A DNA stretch of 9,509 bases from UBA2883 sp050873965 (GCA_050873965.1 JBNMJS010000072.1:1-9509); one strand, 5' to 3'. Counted from the first letter of the stretch, positions 1 to 6,633 are shown. Translations and numbers: made by a program. The notes: a model not told the origin generated them from the letters alone.

Positions 1-57
1 GATTCTTACAAAGGTCATTCAGATAAATATGCAGCAAAACCTAAATGGGATATGTAA
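1..57 (+). CDS. C-terminal end of an unidentified protein (partial)
   Basis: An open frame enters from the left edge and stops at TAA (55-57), giving the 18-residue tail DSYKGHSDKYAAKPKWDM. It is hydrophilic and rich in Lys and aromatic residues, with no membrane segment. I do not recognise the family and 18 residues are too few to assign one. It converges on the trmD operon, leaving a 46-bp gap. The only hairpin seen in that gap is a 5-bp ATGTT/AACAT stem (68-83) without a T-tract, so no terminator is called. The frame could be chance, but its position against a convergent gene end makes a real gene end plausible. Confidence 0.5.
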   Translation, partial: DSYKGHSDKYAAKPKWDM

Positions 58-103
58 ACCAAGCGTATGTTAACTTAAACATGAACAAACATAAAAATAT
101 TTA

Positions 104-796
104 TTACTTCAACTTATCACAATATTTTTCATACAAATCAGGGCGACGTTCTTTTGTTCGTTTCAATTGTTCTTCGTGTCTATATTCTGCAATCAAAGCG
201 TGATTACCATTCAACAGAACATCAGGGACTTTCAAACCTCTATATTCTCTTGGCTTGGTATATTGAGGATATTCCAACAATCCATTTTCAAAACTATCCT
301 CTTCCATTGATTCAATCTTACCCAAAGTTCCGTCCAACTTGCGGCTAATACTATCTATAATACATAATGCAGGCAATTCACCACCAGTAAGCACGAAATC
401 ACCAATAGAAACTTCTTTTGGTTTTATAATATCTCTTATTCTTTCATCAAAACCTTCATAATGTCCACACAAAATCACTATCTGTTCATAATCTGCCAAC
501 TCTCGACATAATTTATTATCGAAGGTTTGCCCTTGTGGACTCATCATCAGAGTAATACTCTTTTCAGACTTTTCAATAGATTCATAAGCATCAACATAAG
601 GTTGTGCCATCAAAACCATGCCAGCACCACCACCATAAGGTGTATCATCAACTTTCTTATGTTTATCTAATGTATAATCCCTAGGATTAACCGTATTGAT
701 ACTAATAATATCAGATTCAACAGCACGTTTTATAATACTATGAGAACAAGCCTCTTGTATCATTTCTGGGAATAATGTTAATACATCAAATCTCAT
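104..796 (-). CDS. trmD: tRNA (guanine(37)-N1)-methyltransferase TrmD
   Basis: TrmD transfers a methyl group from S-adenosylmethionine to N1 of G37, next to the anticodon, in tRNAs reading CNN and similar codons, which prevents +1 frameshifting. It acts as a cytosolic dimer of the SPOUT (trefoil-knot) class. The 230 residues show the family hallmarks in order: LFPEM (8-12), DDTPYGGGAGM (50-60), the SAM-binding knot segments CGHYEGFDERI (110-120) and IGDFVLTGGELPA (131-143), and EEDSFENGLLEYPQYTKPREY (from 165), in which Asp167 matches the catalytic Asp169 of the E. coli enzyme. The C-terminal RRPDLY is also typical. The length is slightly short of the E. coli protein but normal for many bacteria. 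The start codon overlaps the rimM stop as ATGA, implying translational coupling; only a weak GGGG lies upstream. No rplS start follows on this strand within the window. Confidence 0.98.
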   Translation of the reverse strand: MRFDVLTLFPEMIQEACSHSIIKRAVESDIISINTVNPRDYTLDKHKKVDDTPYGGGAGMVLMAQPYVDAYESIEKSEKSITLMMSPQGQTFDNKLCRELADYEQIVILCGHYEGFDERIRDIIKPKEVSIGDFVLTGGELPALCIIDSISRKLDGTLGKIESMEEDSFENGLLEYPQYTKPREYRGLKVPDVLLNGNHALIAEYRHEEQLKRTKERRPDLYEKYCDKLK

Positions 797-1302
797 TCAA
801 TTAACCCCGGAATGTTCTCAACAATAACTTCTTTTGATTTTATATCAACATTCAAAACTATTGCTTTAACAAATGGTACTAAACAAATTTTTTGACTATT
901 GGATTTTACAGATAACAAATCATTTGCACCATTATTTGATACTCCAACAACGGTACCTATTTGTTTACCATCTGCTAAAACTTTCATTCCAACAAGTTCA
1001 TCAATCAAAAATTCATCATCTTCAAGATTTTCTCTAATAGTTGATTCTTCTACAAAAATTAAGCAATTTTTATATTCAACAATTTCATTAACAGTATTGA
1101 TACCTTCAAATTTAAGAATCGCAAACTTATTATTAAATTTTACATTTGTAACTTTAAATGGTAAATACTCATTATTTTTATATACAAACACGTCAGAAAG
1201 CATCGTCATAAACTCTTGTTGATTTTTTGAGTAACCGACTTTTGCCTCGCCTCTCACACCATGAAAATTAAGAATTTTTCCTACAGAAATATACTTACTC
1301 AT
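793..1302 (-). CDS. rimM: 16S rRNA processing / 30S maturation factor RimM
   Basis: RimM assists late 30S subunit assembly, binding near ribosomal protein S19 and helping the 16S rRNA 3' domain to fold. The 169-residue product has the usual two-domain plan. The N-terminal RimM barrel begins with VGKILNFHGVRGEAKV (7-22). The PRC-barrel starts at DELVGMKV (101-108), continues through GANDLLSV (125-132) and the LVPFVKAIVLNVD strand (141-153), and ends in the family-typical IPGLIE. Length is normal. The start overlaps the upstream gene by 8 bp and its TGA overlaps the trmD ATG by 4 bp. There is no strong ribosome binding site of its own, so translation is probably coupled to the upstream 423-residue protein. 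The normal end at TGA also argues that TGA is a stop in this organism. Confidence 0.97.
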   Translation of the reverse strand: MSKYISVGKILNFHGVRGEAKVGYSKNQQEFMTMLSDVFVYKNNEYLPFKVTNVKFNNKFAILKFEGINTVNEIVEYKNCLIFVEESTIRENLEDDEFLIDELVGMKVLADGKQIGTVVGVSNNGANDLLSVKSNSQKICLVPFVKAIVLNVDIKSKEVIVENIPGLIE

Positions 1303-2566
1303 CTTCTACTTTTTTAGGCTTTCTACCTCTTTTTTTAGGTGCTTCTTCAACTACTTCAGGAGTTTCTGTTTCAGCTTCAACTTCTGATTTTTTCTTGCGT
1401 CCTCTTTTCTTAGGTGCTTCTTCTACGACTTCTTCAACTGTTTCAGTTGGTTCTTCTTCTACAGTTGCTTTCTTTCTTGTAGTTCTTTTCTTTGGAGTCT
1501 TTACTTCTTCTTCAACAACTTCAGCCTCAGCCTTAACCTCTTCAGAAGTTTCTTCTACTTTTTCAGCAGGTTTTTCAGTTTCTTTCGCTTCTTTTTCAGC
1601 TTTAGCTTCTGCTTGTTTTGGATATTTTGGAACCATATAATCAGCAGGTTTGTCTGGTCTATCTTCATTCCATCTATCCAATCCCATTTGAGCACGAATA
1701 AGTTTGATAGCAACGTGAACACGCCATTCATCAACTCTTAATTGTGCTGCAATAATCTTGTGGCAACCAATTGGAGGTAATGGCAACAATGGAGTATAAA
1801 GACTCTTGATTGCTGTCATTTGATCTGGTGTAACTGCCAATTTTCTTTTTGGGAAAGGTAATTTCGGTAACATCAATTTTTGTCTAACTAAGTTTATACC
1901 GAAAAATACTTTTCTTGGTTCAATACCTAAATGTGCACCAATTGTTTCGTGTGCATCAGGGTTAGGCAATGGTAACATTGTTTTATAAAGAACTTCAATT
2001 CTTTCTAATTGTTCCTTACTAATAAGCAATGGCTTTGCTTGTTTTCTTGGTCTATTATTGTTATTAGGTCTTCTGTTACCACCTTGTTGGAATCTATTAT
2101 TAGGACGTCTTTGTTGATTACCATATCTATTATCGCCTTGATTATTATATCCACCATTGTTGTAACCACCTTGACCACGATTGTTGTTATAGCCACCTTG
2201 GTTGTAATTGTTATTGAACGTTCTTCTTTGTTGATAACCACCTCTTGAATCATTTCTGTTGTTATCATATCTATTATTGTTGTCATAACGATTGTTATTA
2301 TCGTAACGACGATTATTGTTATAAGAACGGTTATTGTTTCTATTATCAAAACGTCTATTATTGTCATATTGACGAGGAGCATTATCTCTTCTATCCTCAG
2401 TTGAATATGAACTATAAGAACTATAACTCTTTAATTGTTTTTCCTGAGTTCCTTGTGAACTATCATCATTTCCCTTATCTGCGTATAAACAGTTAGGACA
2501 TATAACTCTTTTGGGGTTCTTTGTTTCAAACTCAGCACCACATTTAATGCATTTATTTACATACAT
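1295..2566 (-). CDS. Zinc-ribbon, Asn/Arg-rich disordered, tandem helical-domain protein (unknown; putative RNA-binding)
   Basis: I do not recognise this 423-residue protein as a named family. Seen in order: a four-cysteine ribbon (CIKC at 6-9 and CPNC at 23-26), consistent with a small zinc finger; a low-complexity stretch (about 56-176) dominated by Asn, Arg, Tyr and Gly with RYDNN and GGYNN units; a folded, helix-rich part with two copies of a domain of about 56 residues (180-235 and 243-298), each containing LPLP then a His and an Ile-Ala/Gly helix like a helix-turn-helix; and a Lys/Glu/Ala-rich tail (318-423) with two APKKRGRK motifs (384-391, 409-416). The start ATG has AGAGG eight bases upstream and an in-frame stop just before it. 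It opens the operon with rimM and trmD, so I infer an RNA- or nucleic-acid-binding role, perhaps in ribosome assembly. The tail resembles AT-hooks, so DNA binding is also possible. Confidence 0.9.
   Translation of the reverse strand: MYVNKCIKCGAEFETKNPKRVICPNCLYADKGNDDSSQGTQEKQLKSYSSYSSYSTEDRRDNAPRQYDNNRRFDNRNNNRSYNNNRRYDNNNRYDNNNRYDNNRNDSRGGYQQRRTFNNNYNQGGYNNNRGQGGYNNGGYNNQGDNRYGNQQRRPNNRFQQGGNRRPNNNNRPRKQAKPLLISKEQLERIEVLYKTMLPLPNPDAHETIGAHLGIEPRKVFFGINLVRQKLMLPKLPFPKRKLAVTPDQMTAIKSLYTPLLPLPPIGCHKIIAAQLRVDEWRVHVAIKLIRAQMGLDRWNEDRPDKPADYMVPKYPKQAEAKAEKEAKETEKPAEKVEETSEEVKAEAEVVEEEVKTPKKRTTRKKATVEEEPTETVEEVVEEAPKKRGRKKKSEVEAETETPEVVEEAPKKRGRKPKKVEDE
1313..1420 (-). repeat. Two APKKRGRK motif copies in the C-terminal tail
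   Basis: Within the 423-residue protein, VVEEAPKKRGRK occurs at residues 380-391 and again at 405-416, separated by an acidic Glu-rich linker. The copies carry the RGRK core that resembles AT-hook or eukaryotic-type basic tails. Repetition is also visible at the DNA level as similar AGGTGCTTCTTC blocks on the plus strand (1337-1348 and 1411-1422). Confidence 0.8.
1673..2029 (-). repeat. Tandem internal duplication of a helical domain of about 56 residues
   Basis: Residues 180-235 and 243-298 of the 423-residue protein align without gaps with about 18 identities in 56 positions by eye. Shared positions include the Gln, Ile and Leu-Tyr of the first helix, the LPLP turn, a conserved His, an Ala-x-Leu helix, and the Val...Ile-x-Leu-x-Arg final helix. 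The low identity suggests an old duplication kept for function. The predicted fold is all-helical, and the H-x-x-IxAxL element is helix-turn-helix-like, but this is inferred without a structure. Confidence 0.75.
2039..2401 (-). repeat. Low-complexity Asn/Arg/Tyr/Gly-rich coding region
   Basis: About 120 codons encode iterated RYDNN, NNNR, GGYNN and QRRPNN units. The plus strand appears as runs of ATTATTGTT, CGTTT and ACCACC words. The reading frame stays open and matches the flanking folded domains, so this is coding and not a non-coding satellite. The composition is typical of disordered RNA-binding (RGG/RNN-like) segments. Confidence 0.85.
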
Positions 2567-2639
2567 AATACAAGCCTCTTAATTACGGTTAATATAATAA
2601 AAATGTCTCCTTCCATAACGGACGACCGATATATCATGT

Positions 2640-2668
2640 ATTTTACAACCAAATTCAAATTATTTCAA
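2640..2668 (-). promoter_or_regulatory. Sigma70-like promoter of the 423-aa protein-rimM-trmD operon
   Basis: Reading the minus strand, TTGAAA (2668-2663) and TAAAAT (2645-2640) are separated by exactly 17 bp; each matches the consensus at five of six bases. The predicted transcript start near 2633 leaves a leader of about 67 nt before the ATG at 2566, where AGAGG (2579-2575) supplies the ribosome binding site. Confidence 0.7.
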
Positions 2669-2765
2669 GTGCTTATAAAAATTTAACACTCCATCAGAAA
2701 TATTATACCCAACTGTCTTATATATATTGCCTATACAGGTAGTTAATTTTTCTTAAAAAAATGTT

Positions 2766-2771
2766 TATATT
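2766..2771 (+). promoter_or_regulatory. Possible -10 box giving a leaderless transcript for the hybrid kinase
   Basis: TATATT lies so that a start seven bases downstream would fall on the A of the kinase ATG (2778). The -35 candidate at the right distance, TTAATT (2743-2748), is poor (three of six). There is no Shine-Dalgarno sequence in the 25 bases before the ATG, which is what makes a leaderless message worth considering. Other AT-rich -10-like words upstream cannot be excluded. Confidence 0.3.
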
Positions 2772-2777
2772 TTAACT

Positions 2778-4157
2778 ATGCTTACACAAGAAAAATATAT
2801 TATCCTTGAGGATATTCCCACAAATACTGAACTAAGTGCCGAACTATGTATAATCAACTATAATGTTATACCTGTTTTAAATGAAACATATAATATTATT
2901 CAATCAAATCCCAATACAACTTTTTGGATTGCTACAAATGATTTTTCAAAAGAATTTGTTCAACATACAAGTAAACTAGGAGTTCAAAATATAATTCCTA
3001 TTCCAATAAAAAAAGAATTAATAAATGACTTTTTTAATACAAATCAAAATTCTTATGAAAATAATGAAAACATTCAACAATTCACAAAATTAGAACACTC
3101 AAAAATTTTAATCGTTGATGATAATGAATTAAATATAAAACTTCTAACAGAAGTACTAGGCGATTTAGGGATACACATTACTACCTGTTTACACCCAATG
3201 AGTGCTTTAGAATTGATAAAAACAGAAAAATTCGACCTATTTCTTTTAGACATTTTAATGCCTGCACTATCGGGTTTTGAATTAGCAGAAGAAATAAAAA
3301 AGACAACTATCAATTCTATGAGTCCAATAATTTTTATAAGTGCTATATCTGGTACAGAAAATATTATAAATGGATATAATCTAGGTGCTTGTTCATATAT
3401 AGAAAAGCCATTTAATCCAAGTATCGTAAAATCACAAATTTATAATATTTTAAAAACAGAAGAAGAAAAACATATTCTTGAAAAAGAAAAAGAAAGTTTT
3501 ATCGCAACATTGACTCACGACCTCAAAAGTCCAATAAATGCTGAAATTAGTGCTTTACAATATTTATTAAAAAAATGCCCTAATGATATAAAAAATCTTC
3601 AAAATGAATTATTATCTGATTTATTGAGTTCTGCTAAATACATGAAACAAATAACAGACAAAATACTTTGTCACTACAAGCAAAAGAATAACAAAGTATC
3701 TTTACACAAAGAGAAAGTTTCTTTTAGTGCATTAGTAATTTCTAGTATTGAAGAATTAAAATATCTTGCAAATGAAAAAAACTTAAAAATACAATATAAA
3801 ACAAATATTGAAGATGATTTCGTAAAAGTAGATATTATTGAAATGAAGCGTGTTTTCAATAATATAATATCTAATGCAATAGAATATTCTCAACAGAATG
3901 GAACAATTGATATTTCATTAGAATTAAATAACCAAAACTACCTTTGCAAAATAAAAGATAATGGTATTGGCATAGATTTATCAGCAATAGGAAATGTTTT
4001 TGATGAATACATTACATTTGCAAAAAAATTCAAGAAAACTGGCTTCGGACTTGGATTAAATATTTGTAAAAAGATTATCAATATGCACAATGGCAACATT
4101 TCTATGTTTAGCGAGCCAAACAAAGGTACGCTTATTCAGTTTACGATACCTGCGTAA
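2778..4157 (+). CDS. Receiver-histidine kinase hybrid, cytosolic
   Basis: A two-component signalling protein of 459 residues with no membrane segment. Residues 1-90 look like a degenerate receiver-like alpha/beta unit lacking a clear phospho-acceptor. A complete receiver follows at 108-226: acidic pair Asp114-Asp115, phospho-acceptor Asp158 in LLDILMP, Ser188 and Lys210-Pro211. A helical linker leads to the HisKA domain with His247 in LTHDLKSPINA. The HATPase domain has the N-box NNIISNAIEYS (361-371), G1 DNGIGID (394-400) and G2 GFGLGLNI (422-429). Every catalytic motif is intact. A receiver upstream of the kinase suggests that phosphorylation of Asp158 by another kinase tunes its activity. 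No output domain or partner regulator is adjacent, so the pathway is unknown. An in-frame TAA upstream with no better start fixes the ATG, which lacks a Shine-Dalgarno site. Confidence 0.93.
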   Translation: MLTQEKYIILEDIPTNTELSAELCIINYNVIPVLNETYNIIQSNPNTTFWIATNDFSKEFVQHTSKLGVQNIIPIPIKKELINDFFNTNQNSYENNENIQQFTKLEHSKILIVDDNELNIKLLTEVLGDLGIHITTCLHPMSALELIKTEKFDLFLLDILMPALSGFELAEEIKKTTINSMSPIIFISAISGTENIINGYNLGACSYIEKPFNPSIVKSQIYNILKTEEEKHILEKEKESFIATLTHDLKSPINAEISALQYLLKKCPNDIKNLQNELLSDLLSSAKYMKQITDKILCHYKQKNNKVSLHKEKVSFSALVISSIEELKYLANEKNLKIQYKTNIEDDFVKVDIIEMKRVFNNIISNAIEYSQQNGTIDISLELNNQNYLCKIKDNGIGIDLSAIGNVFDEYITFAKKFKKTGFGLGLNICKKIINMHNGNISMFSEPNKGTLIQFTIPA

Positions 4158-4183
4158 AAAAATATAAATATCTCCAACAATTC

Positions 4184-4206
4184 TACAAAAATCTAGTAGT
4201 TTTGTA
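4184..4206. repeat. 7-bp inverted repeat upstream of the pepA promoter
   Basis: TACAAAA (4184-4190) and TTTTGTA (4200-4206) are perfect inverted arms around a 9-base centre, ATCTAGTAG. It lies between the hybrid kinase stop and the pepA -35 box, four bases from the latter. It is AT-rich with no T-tract, so it is a weak terminator candidate at best; an operator is the alternative. In such AT-rich DNA a chance origin is possible. Confidence 0.4.
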
Positions 4207-4209
4207 TAA

Positions 4210-4238
4210 TTGTCATAATTTGAGTTAAGGTCTATAAT
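4210..4238 (+). promoter_or_regulatory. Sigma70-like promoter of pepA
   Basis: TTGTCA (4210-4215, five of six matches) and a perfect TATAAT (4233-4238) are spaced by 17 bp. The predicted start near 4245 gives a short leader of about 27 nt carrying the strong ribosome binding site AAGGAG (4260-4265), six bases before the ATG. PepA therefore probably has its own transcript independent of the upstream kinase. Confidence 0.8.
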
Positions 4239-4271
4239 CAATTTATAAATAAAATAAGAAAGGAGATATTT

Positions 4272-5669
4272 ATGGAAATAAAAATTATTTCTGATGTAAA
4301 AGCTCAAGAATGTGATGTTCTTGTAGTAAACATGTTTGAAGGCGAAAAAACTACAGAAGACATTGCTAACAAATATGCATTAGAAGAAGATAAATTTGAA
4401 GGCAAATTTGGCACAACATATCTATTACCAACTTATGGTAAACAACCTGCTAGAAAAATCTTAGTAATTGGTTTTGGTAAAAAAGAAGAATTTAACCCCG
4501 ACAAACTAAGACAAGCAGTTGCTAAATCAATCAAAAAAGCAATGCAAATTGAAGCAAAATCTATTGCTTTTGACTTGCAAGGTGTAGATTTTGATTATGC
4601 AGAACAATTTACTTATGGTGCTAAAATTGCAGATTATTCTTTTGACAAATACAAAAACAAAAAAGATAAAAAAGTAGATACTGTTTATGTAAACGCAACA
4701 AAAGAACTTGTTGAAAAAGCAGATATTATTACAAAAGCAATGAAATTGACAAGAGATTTAGCAAATGAACCTGCACAATATGCAACTCCAACAAAATTGG
4801 CAGAAGTTGCTGAATCTTTTGGACTAGAAACTAAAATCTATGACAAAGAAGAATGTGAAAAAATGGGAATGGGTGCATACATTGCAGTAAGCAAAGGCAG
4901 CAGCCAACCACCTAAATTTATTCACATGAAATACACTTGTCCAAACCCTAAAAAAAGAATTGCCATCATCGGTAAAGGTATGTGCTTTGATAGTGGCGGA
5001 TTAGATATTAAACCTGCTTCATCAATGCTAACAATGAAAGATGATATGTCAGCAGCAGCATGTATTTTAGGTGTAATGAGTGTTATTAAAGAATTTCACC
5101 CAGATGTTGAAGTTAACGGTATCATCGCTGCTTGTGAAAACATGCCTGGTTGTTCAGCATACAAACCTGGTGACATTCTAACTGCAAAGAACGGTAAAAC
5201 TATTGAAGTTGATAACACAGATGCAGAAGGAAGATTAACATTAGCAGATGCACTATGCTACGCTGATGAATTAGGTGTTGATGAAATTATTGACTTAGCA
5301 ACATTAACAGGTGCTTGTGTAGTTGCATTAGGTACTGTAGCAGCAGGTATTGTTGGTAACAATGATGAACTTGTTAAAAACCTAATTAAAACTGCAAAAG
5401 ATTGTGGTGAAAGATATTGGGAATTACCAATGTATGAAGAATACAAAGAAAGCCTAAAAAGTGATGTAGCCGATATGCAAAATACAGGTTCACGTTGGGG
5501 TGGTGCTTCAACTGCCGGCTTATTCTTAAGAGAATTCGTTAAAGATGCTAAATGGGCTCACATTGATATCGCAGGTACAGCATTCATTGATAAACCTCAA
5601 AATGAATTTATCAAAGGTGCTACTGGTGCTGGCGTAAGAGCATTATTGAACTATATTCTTGCTCAGTAA
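4272..5669 (+). CDS. pepA: Leucyl aminopeptidase (M17 family), PepA
   Basis: A cytosolic, two-metal-dependent aminopeptidase that removes N-terminal residues from peptides and normally forms a hexamer. The 465-residue product has the variable N-terminal alpha/beta domain (1 to about 150) and the catalytic C-terminal domain. Aligned by spacing with E. coli PepA, all metal and catalytic residues are present: Lys235 in GKGMCFDSGG, Asp240, Lys247, Asp258 in MKDDM, and Asp317, Glu319 and Arg321 in the signature NTDAEGRL (315-322). Further family features are TLTGACV (344-350) and GASTAGLFLREFV (411-423). It is somewhat shorter than the E. coli enzyme, mostly in the N-terminal domain. It is a stand-alone gene with its own promoter, an excellent Shine-Dalgarno site, and a hairpin terminator just after the stop. 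Some PepA proteins also bind DNA; nothing here tests that. Confidence 0.97.
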   Translation: MEIKIISDVKAQECDVLVVNMFEGEKTTEDIANKYALEEDKFEGKFGTTYLLPTYGKQPARKILVIGFGKKEEFNPDKLRQAVAKSIKKAMQIEAKSIAFDLQGVDFDYAEQFTYGAKIADYSFDKYKNKKDKKVDTVYVNATKELVEKADIITKAMKLTRDLANEPAQYATPTKLAEVAESFGLETKIYDKEECEKMGMGAYIAVSKGSSQPPKFIHMKYTCPNPKKRIAIIGKGMCFDSGGLDIKPASSMLTMKDDMSAAACILGVMSVIKEFHPDVEVNGIIAACENMPGCSAYKPGDILTAKNGKTIEVDNTDAEGRLTLADALCYADELGVDEIIDLATLTGACVVALGTVAAGIVGNNDELVKNLIKTAKDCGERYWELPMYEEYKESLKSDVADMQNTGSRWGGASTAGLFLREFVKDAKWAHIDIAGTAFIDKPQNEFIKGATGAGVRALLNYILAQ

Positions 5670-5690
5670 ATTTATATTTATTGATATAAG

Positions 5691-5727
5691 AAAAGAGAAC
5701 CTATTATTATAATGGGTTCTCTTTTTT
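5691..5727. terminator. Bidirectional intrinsic terminator between pepA and the convergent gene
   Basis: GAGAACCTATT pairs with AATGGGTTCTC (5695-5721, one T-G wobble), making an 11-bp stem with a 5-base loop. It is flanked by AAAA (5691-5694) on the left and TTTTTT (5722-5727) on the right. The T-tract serves pepA on the plus strand, and the A-run, read from the other side, serves the convergent 296-residue gene on the minus strand. Confidence 0.92.
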
Positions 5728-5742
5728 GTGATAGTTGTGATT

Positions 5743-6633
5743 TTATGCGTTAAACGTCTTGAATGATCTATCAATATTCTTACTTACAATTTGTTTTACA
5801 GAATCATATTCTGTTTTTAATGCATTATGCAATGTATCAATTTGAGCAAGTTGTAAATCAAGTTTTTGGTCTTTTGTATTAACATCATCAAGTGCTTTTT
5901 CATACTTAACAGATGCTAAATCAATCAATTCTTGGTTCTTAACCTCTGTAATATCAGGATCAGACGACATAGATGTTTCTGCAAATATGTTAACAGCATT
6001 ACCATCTAAGAATGACTCTTCCTTAGTCATCTTATACAATGATACTTCACCACTATTAAGTGCATCAGATAACCAATCTCTGTCAACTGCGTTTTGTTTA
6101 CTTATAGGAATAAATCCTCTACCTGAAACAAGATTACCACTATCGTCTTCATAACCTCCAATCTGATAATAGATAGACTTCCAGTAATCATAGTTTCCAT
6201 CAGAACGCATTTCTCTGATATATTCATCTTTTGTTGTTAAATCTGTTCTACCTGTATATAAATAATTCTTAGCAACAATTTCAAGAAAATCATCAACATT
6301 ATTTGGCATAGGTGTAATTTTTGATGCAATTTGTTCTGGCAACAAAATTTTACCACTTGCTGATTCTGTCAATGTATATAATGAATGAACAGCACCTGCA
6401 TTTGCCATAATCATATTTTGATATGTTATATCCTGATATTCTTTACCATCTGCAGTTACCATTGTCATTTGGAACTTAGTAGAGTCTAAAGCTTCTTCAT
6501 ATTCATCATAAGCTTTATTTTTTATATCAGCTAAATCTAATTTTGAGTATTGCAATGCTTGTGCTTCATATTCTAGGTCGTGCATTCTTGACGTTAATGA
6601 TAGCAAACGAGCTTGCGATGCTGACATACCCAT
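5743..6633 (-). CDS. Conserved-type hypothetical protein with SASQARLL N-terminus, filament-like helical ends
   Basis: Function unknown. The 296-residue product starts MGMSASQARLLSLTSRMHDL and has long amphipathic helices at both ends (about 1-52 and 231-293) around a mixed middle rich in Asp, Tyr and Asn. The C-terminal helix (255-293) carries heptad-like hydrophobic spacing and ends in ISKN-type sequence followed by SFKTF. There is no classical signal peptide and no membrane helix. From memory, this N-terminus marks a multi-copy family in Gastranaerophilales genomes. The helix-middle-helix plan resembles flagellin, hook-associated or type III-secreted filament subunits, but I see no sequence signature proving it. 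The start is set by AAGGAG (minus strand of 6642-6647), eight bases upstream. TAAAAT (minus strand of 6701-6706) is a possible -10, without a good -35. It converges on pepA with a shared terminator and diverges from the secretion genes, so it is a neighbour but not a member of that operon. Confidence 0.9.
   Translation of the reverse strand: MGMSASQARLLSLTSRMHDLEYEAQALQYSKLDLADIKNKAYDEYEEALDSTKFQMTMVTADGKEYQDITYQNMIMANAGAVHSLYTLTESASGKILLPEQIASKITPMPNNVDDFLEIVAKNYLYTGRTDLTTKDEYIREMRSDGNYDYWKSIYYQIGGYEDDSGNLVSGRGFIPISKQNAVDRDWLSDALNSGEVSLYKMTKEESFLDGNAVNIFAETSMSSDPDITEVKNQELIDLASVKYEKALDDVNTKDQKLDLQLAQIDTLHNALKTEYDSVKQIVSKNIDRSFKTFNA

Noticed and set aside
58..103. Hairpin as terminator for trmD or the left-edge gene
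   Set aside because: The only stem is 5 bp (ATGTT/AACAT) with no following T-tract on either strand.
899..1222. 107-codon plus-strand open frame opposite rimM
   Set aside because: It lies wholly antisense to a clearly recognised RimM; the translation is Ser/Thr/Phe-rich without any motif, as expected of a shadow frame.
2005..2382. 125-codon minus-strand frame with Ile/Thr/Val-rich translation
   Set aside because: It is the alternative frame of the Asn/Arg-rich low-complexity region (AAT/ATT repeats read as Ile/Thr); the other frame joins the zinc ribbon to the folded domains.
2039..2401. Repetitive DNA resembling a satellite or CRISPR-like array
   Set aside because: Units are short, irregular and without unique spacers; they are codon-level repeats of a low-complexity protein.
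4056..4307. 83-codon minus-strand frame spanning the kinase end and pepA start
   Set aside because: It overlaps two confident genes and the pepA promoter, and has no recognisable domain or ribosome binding site.
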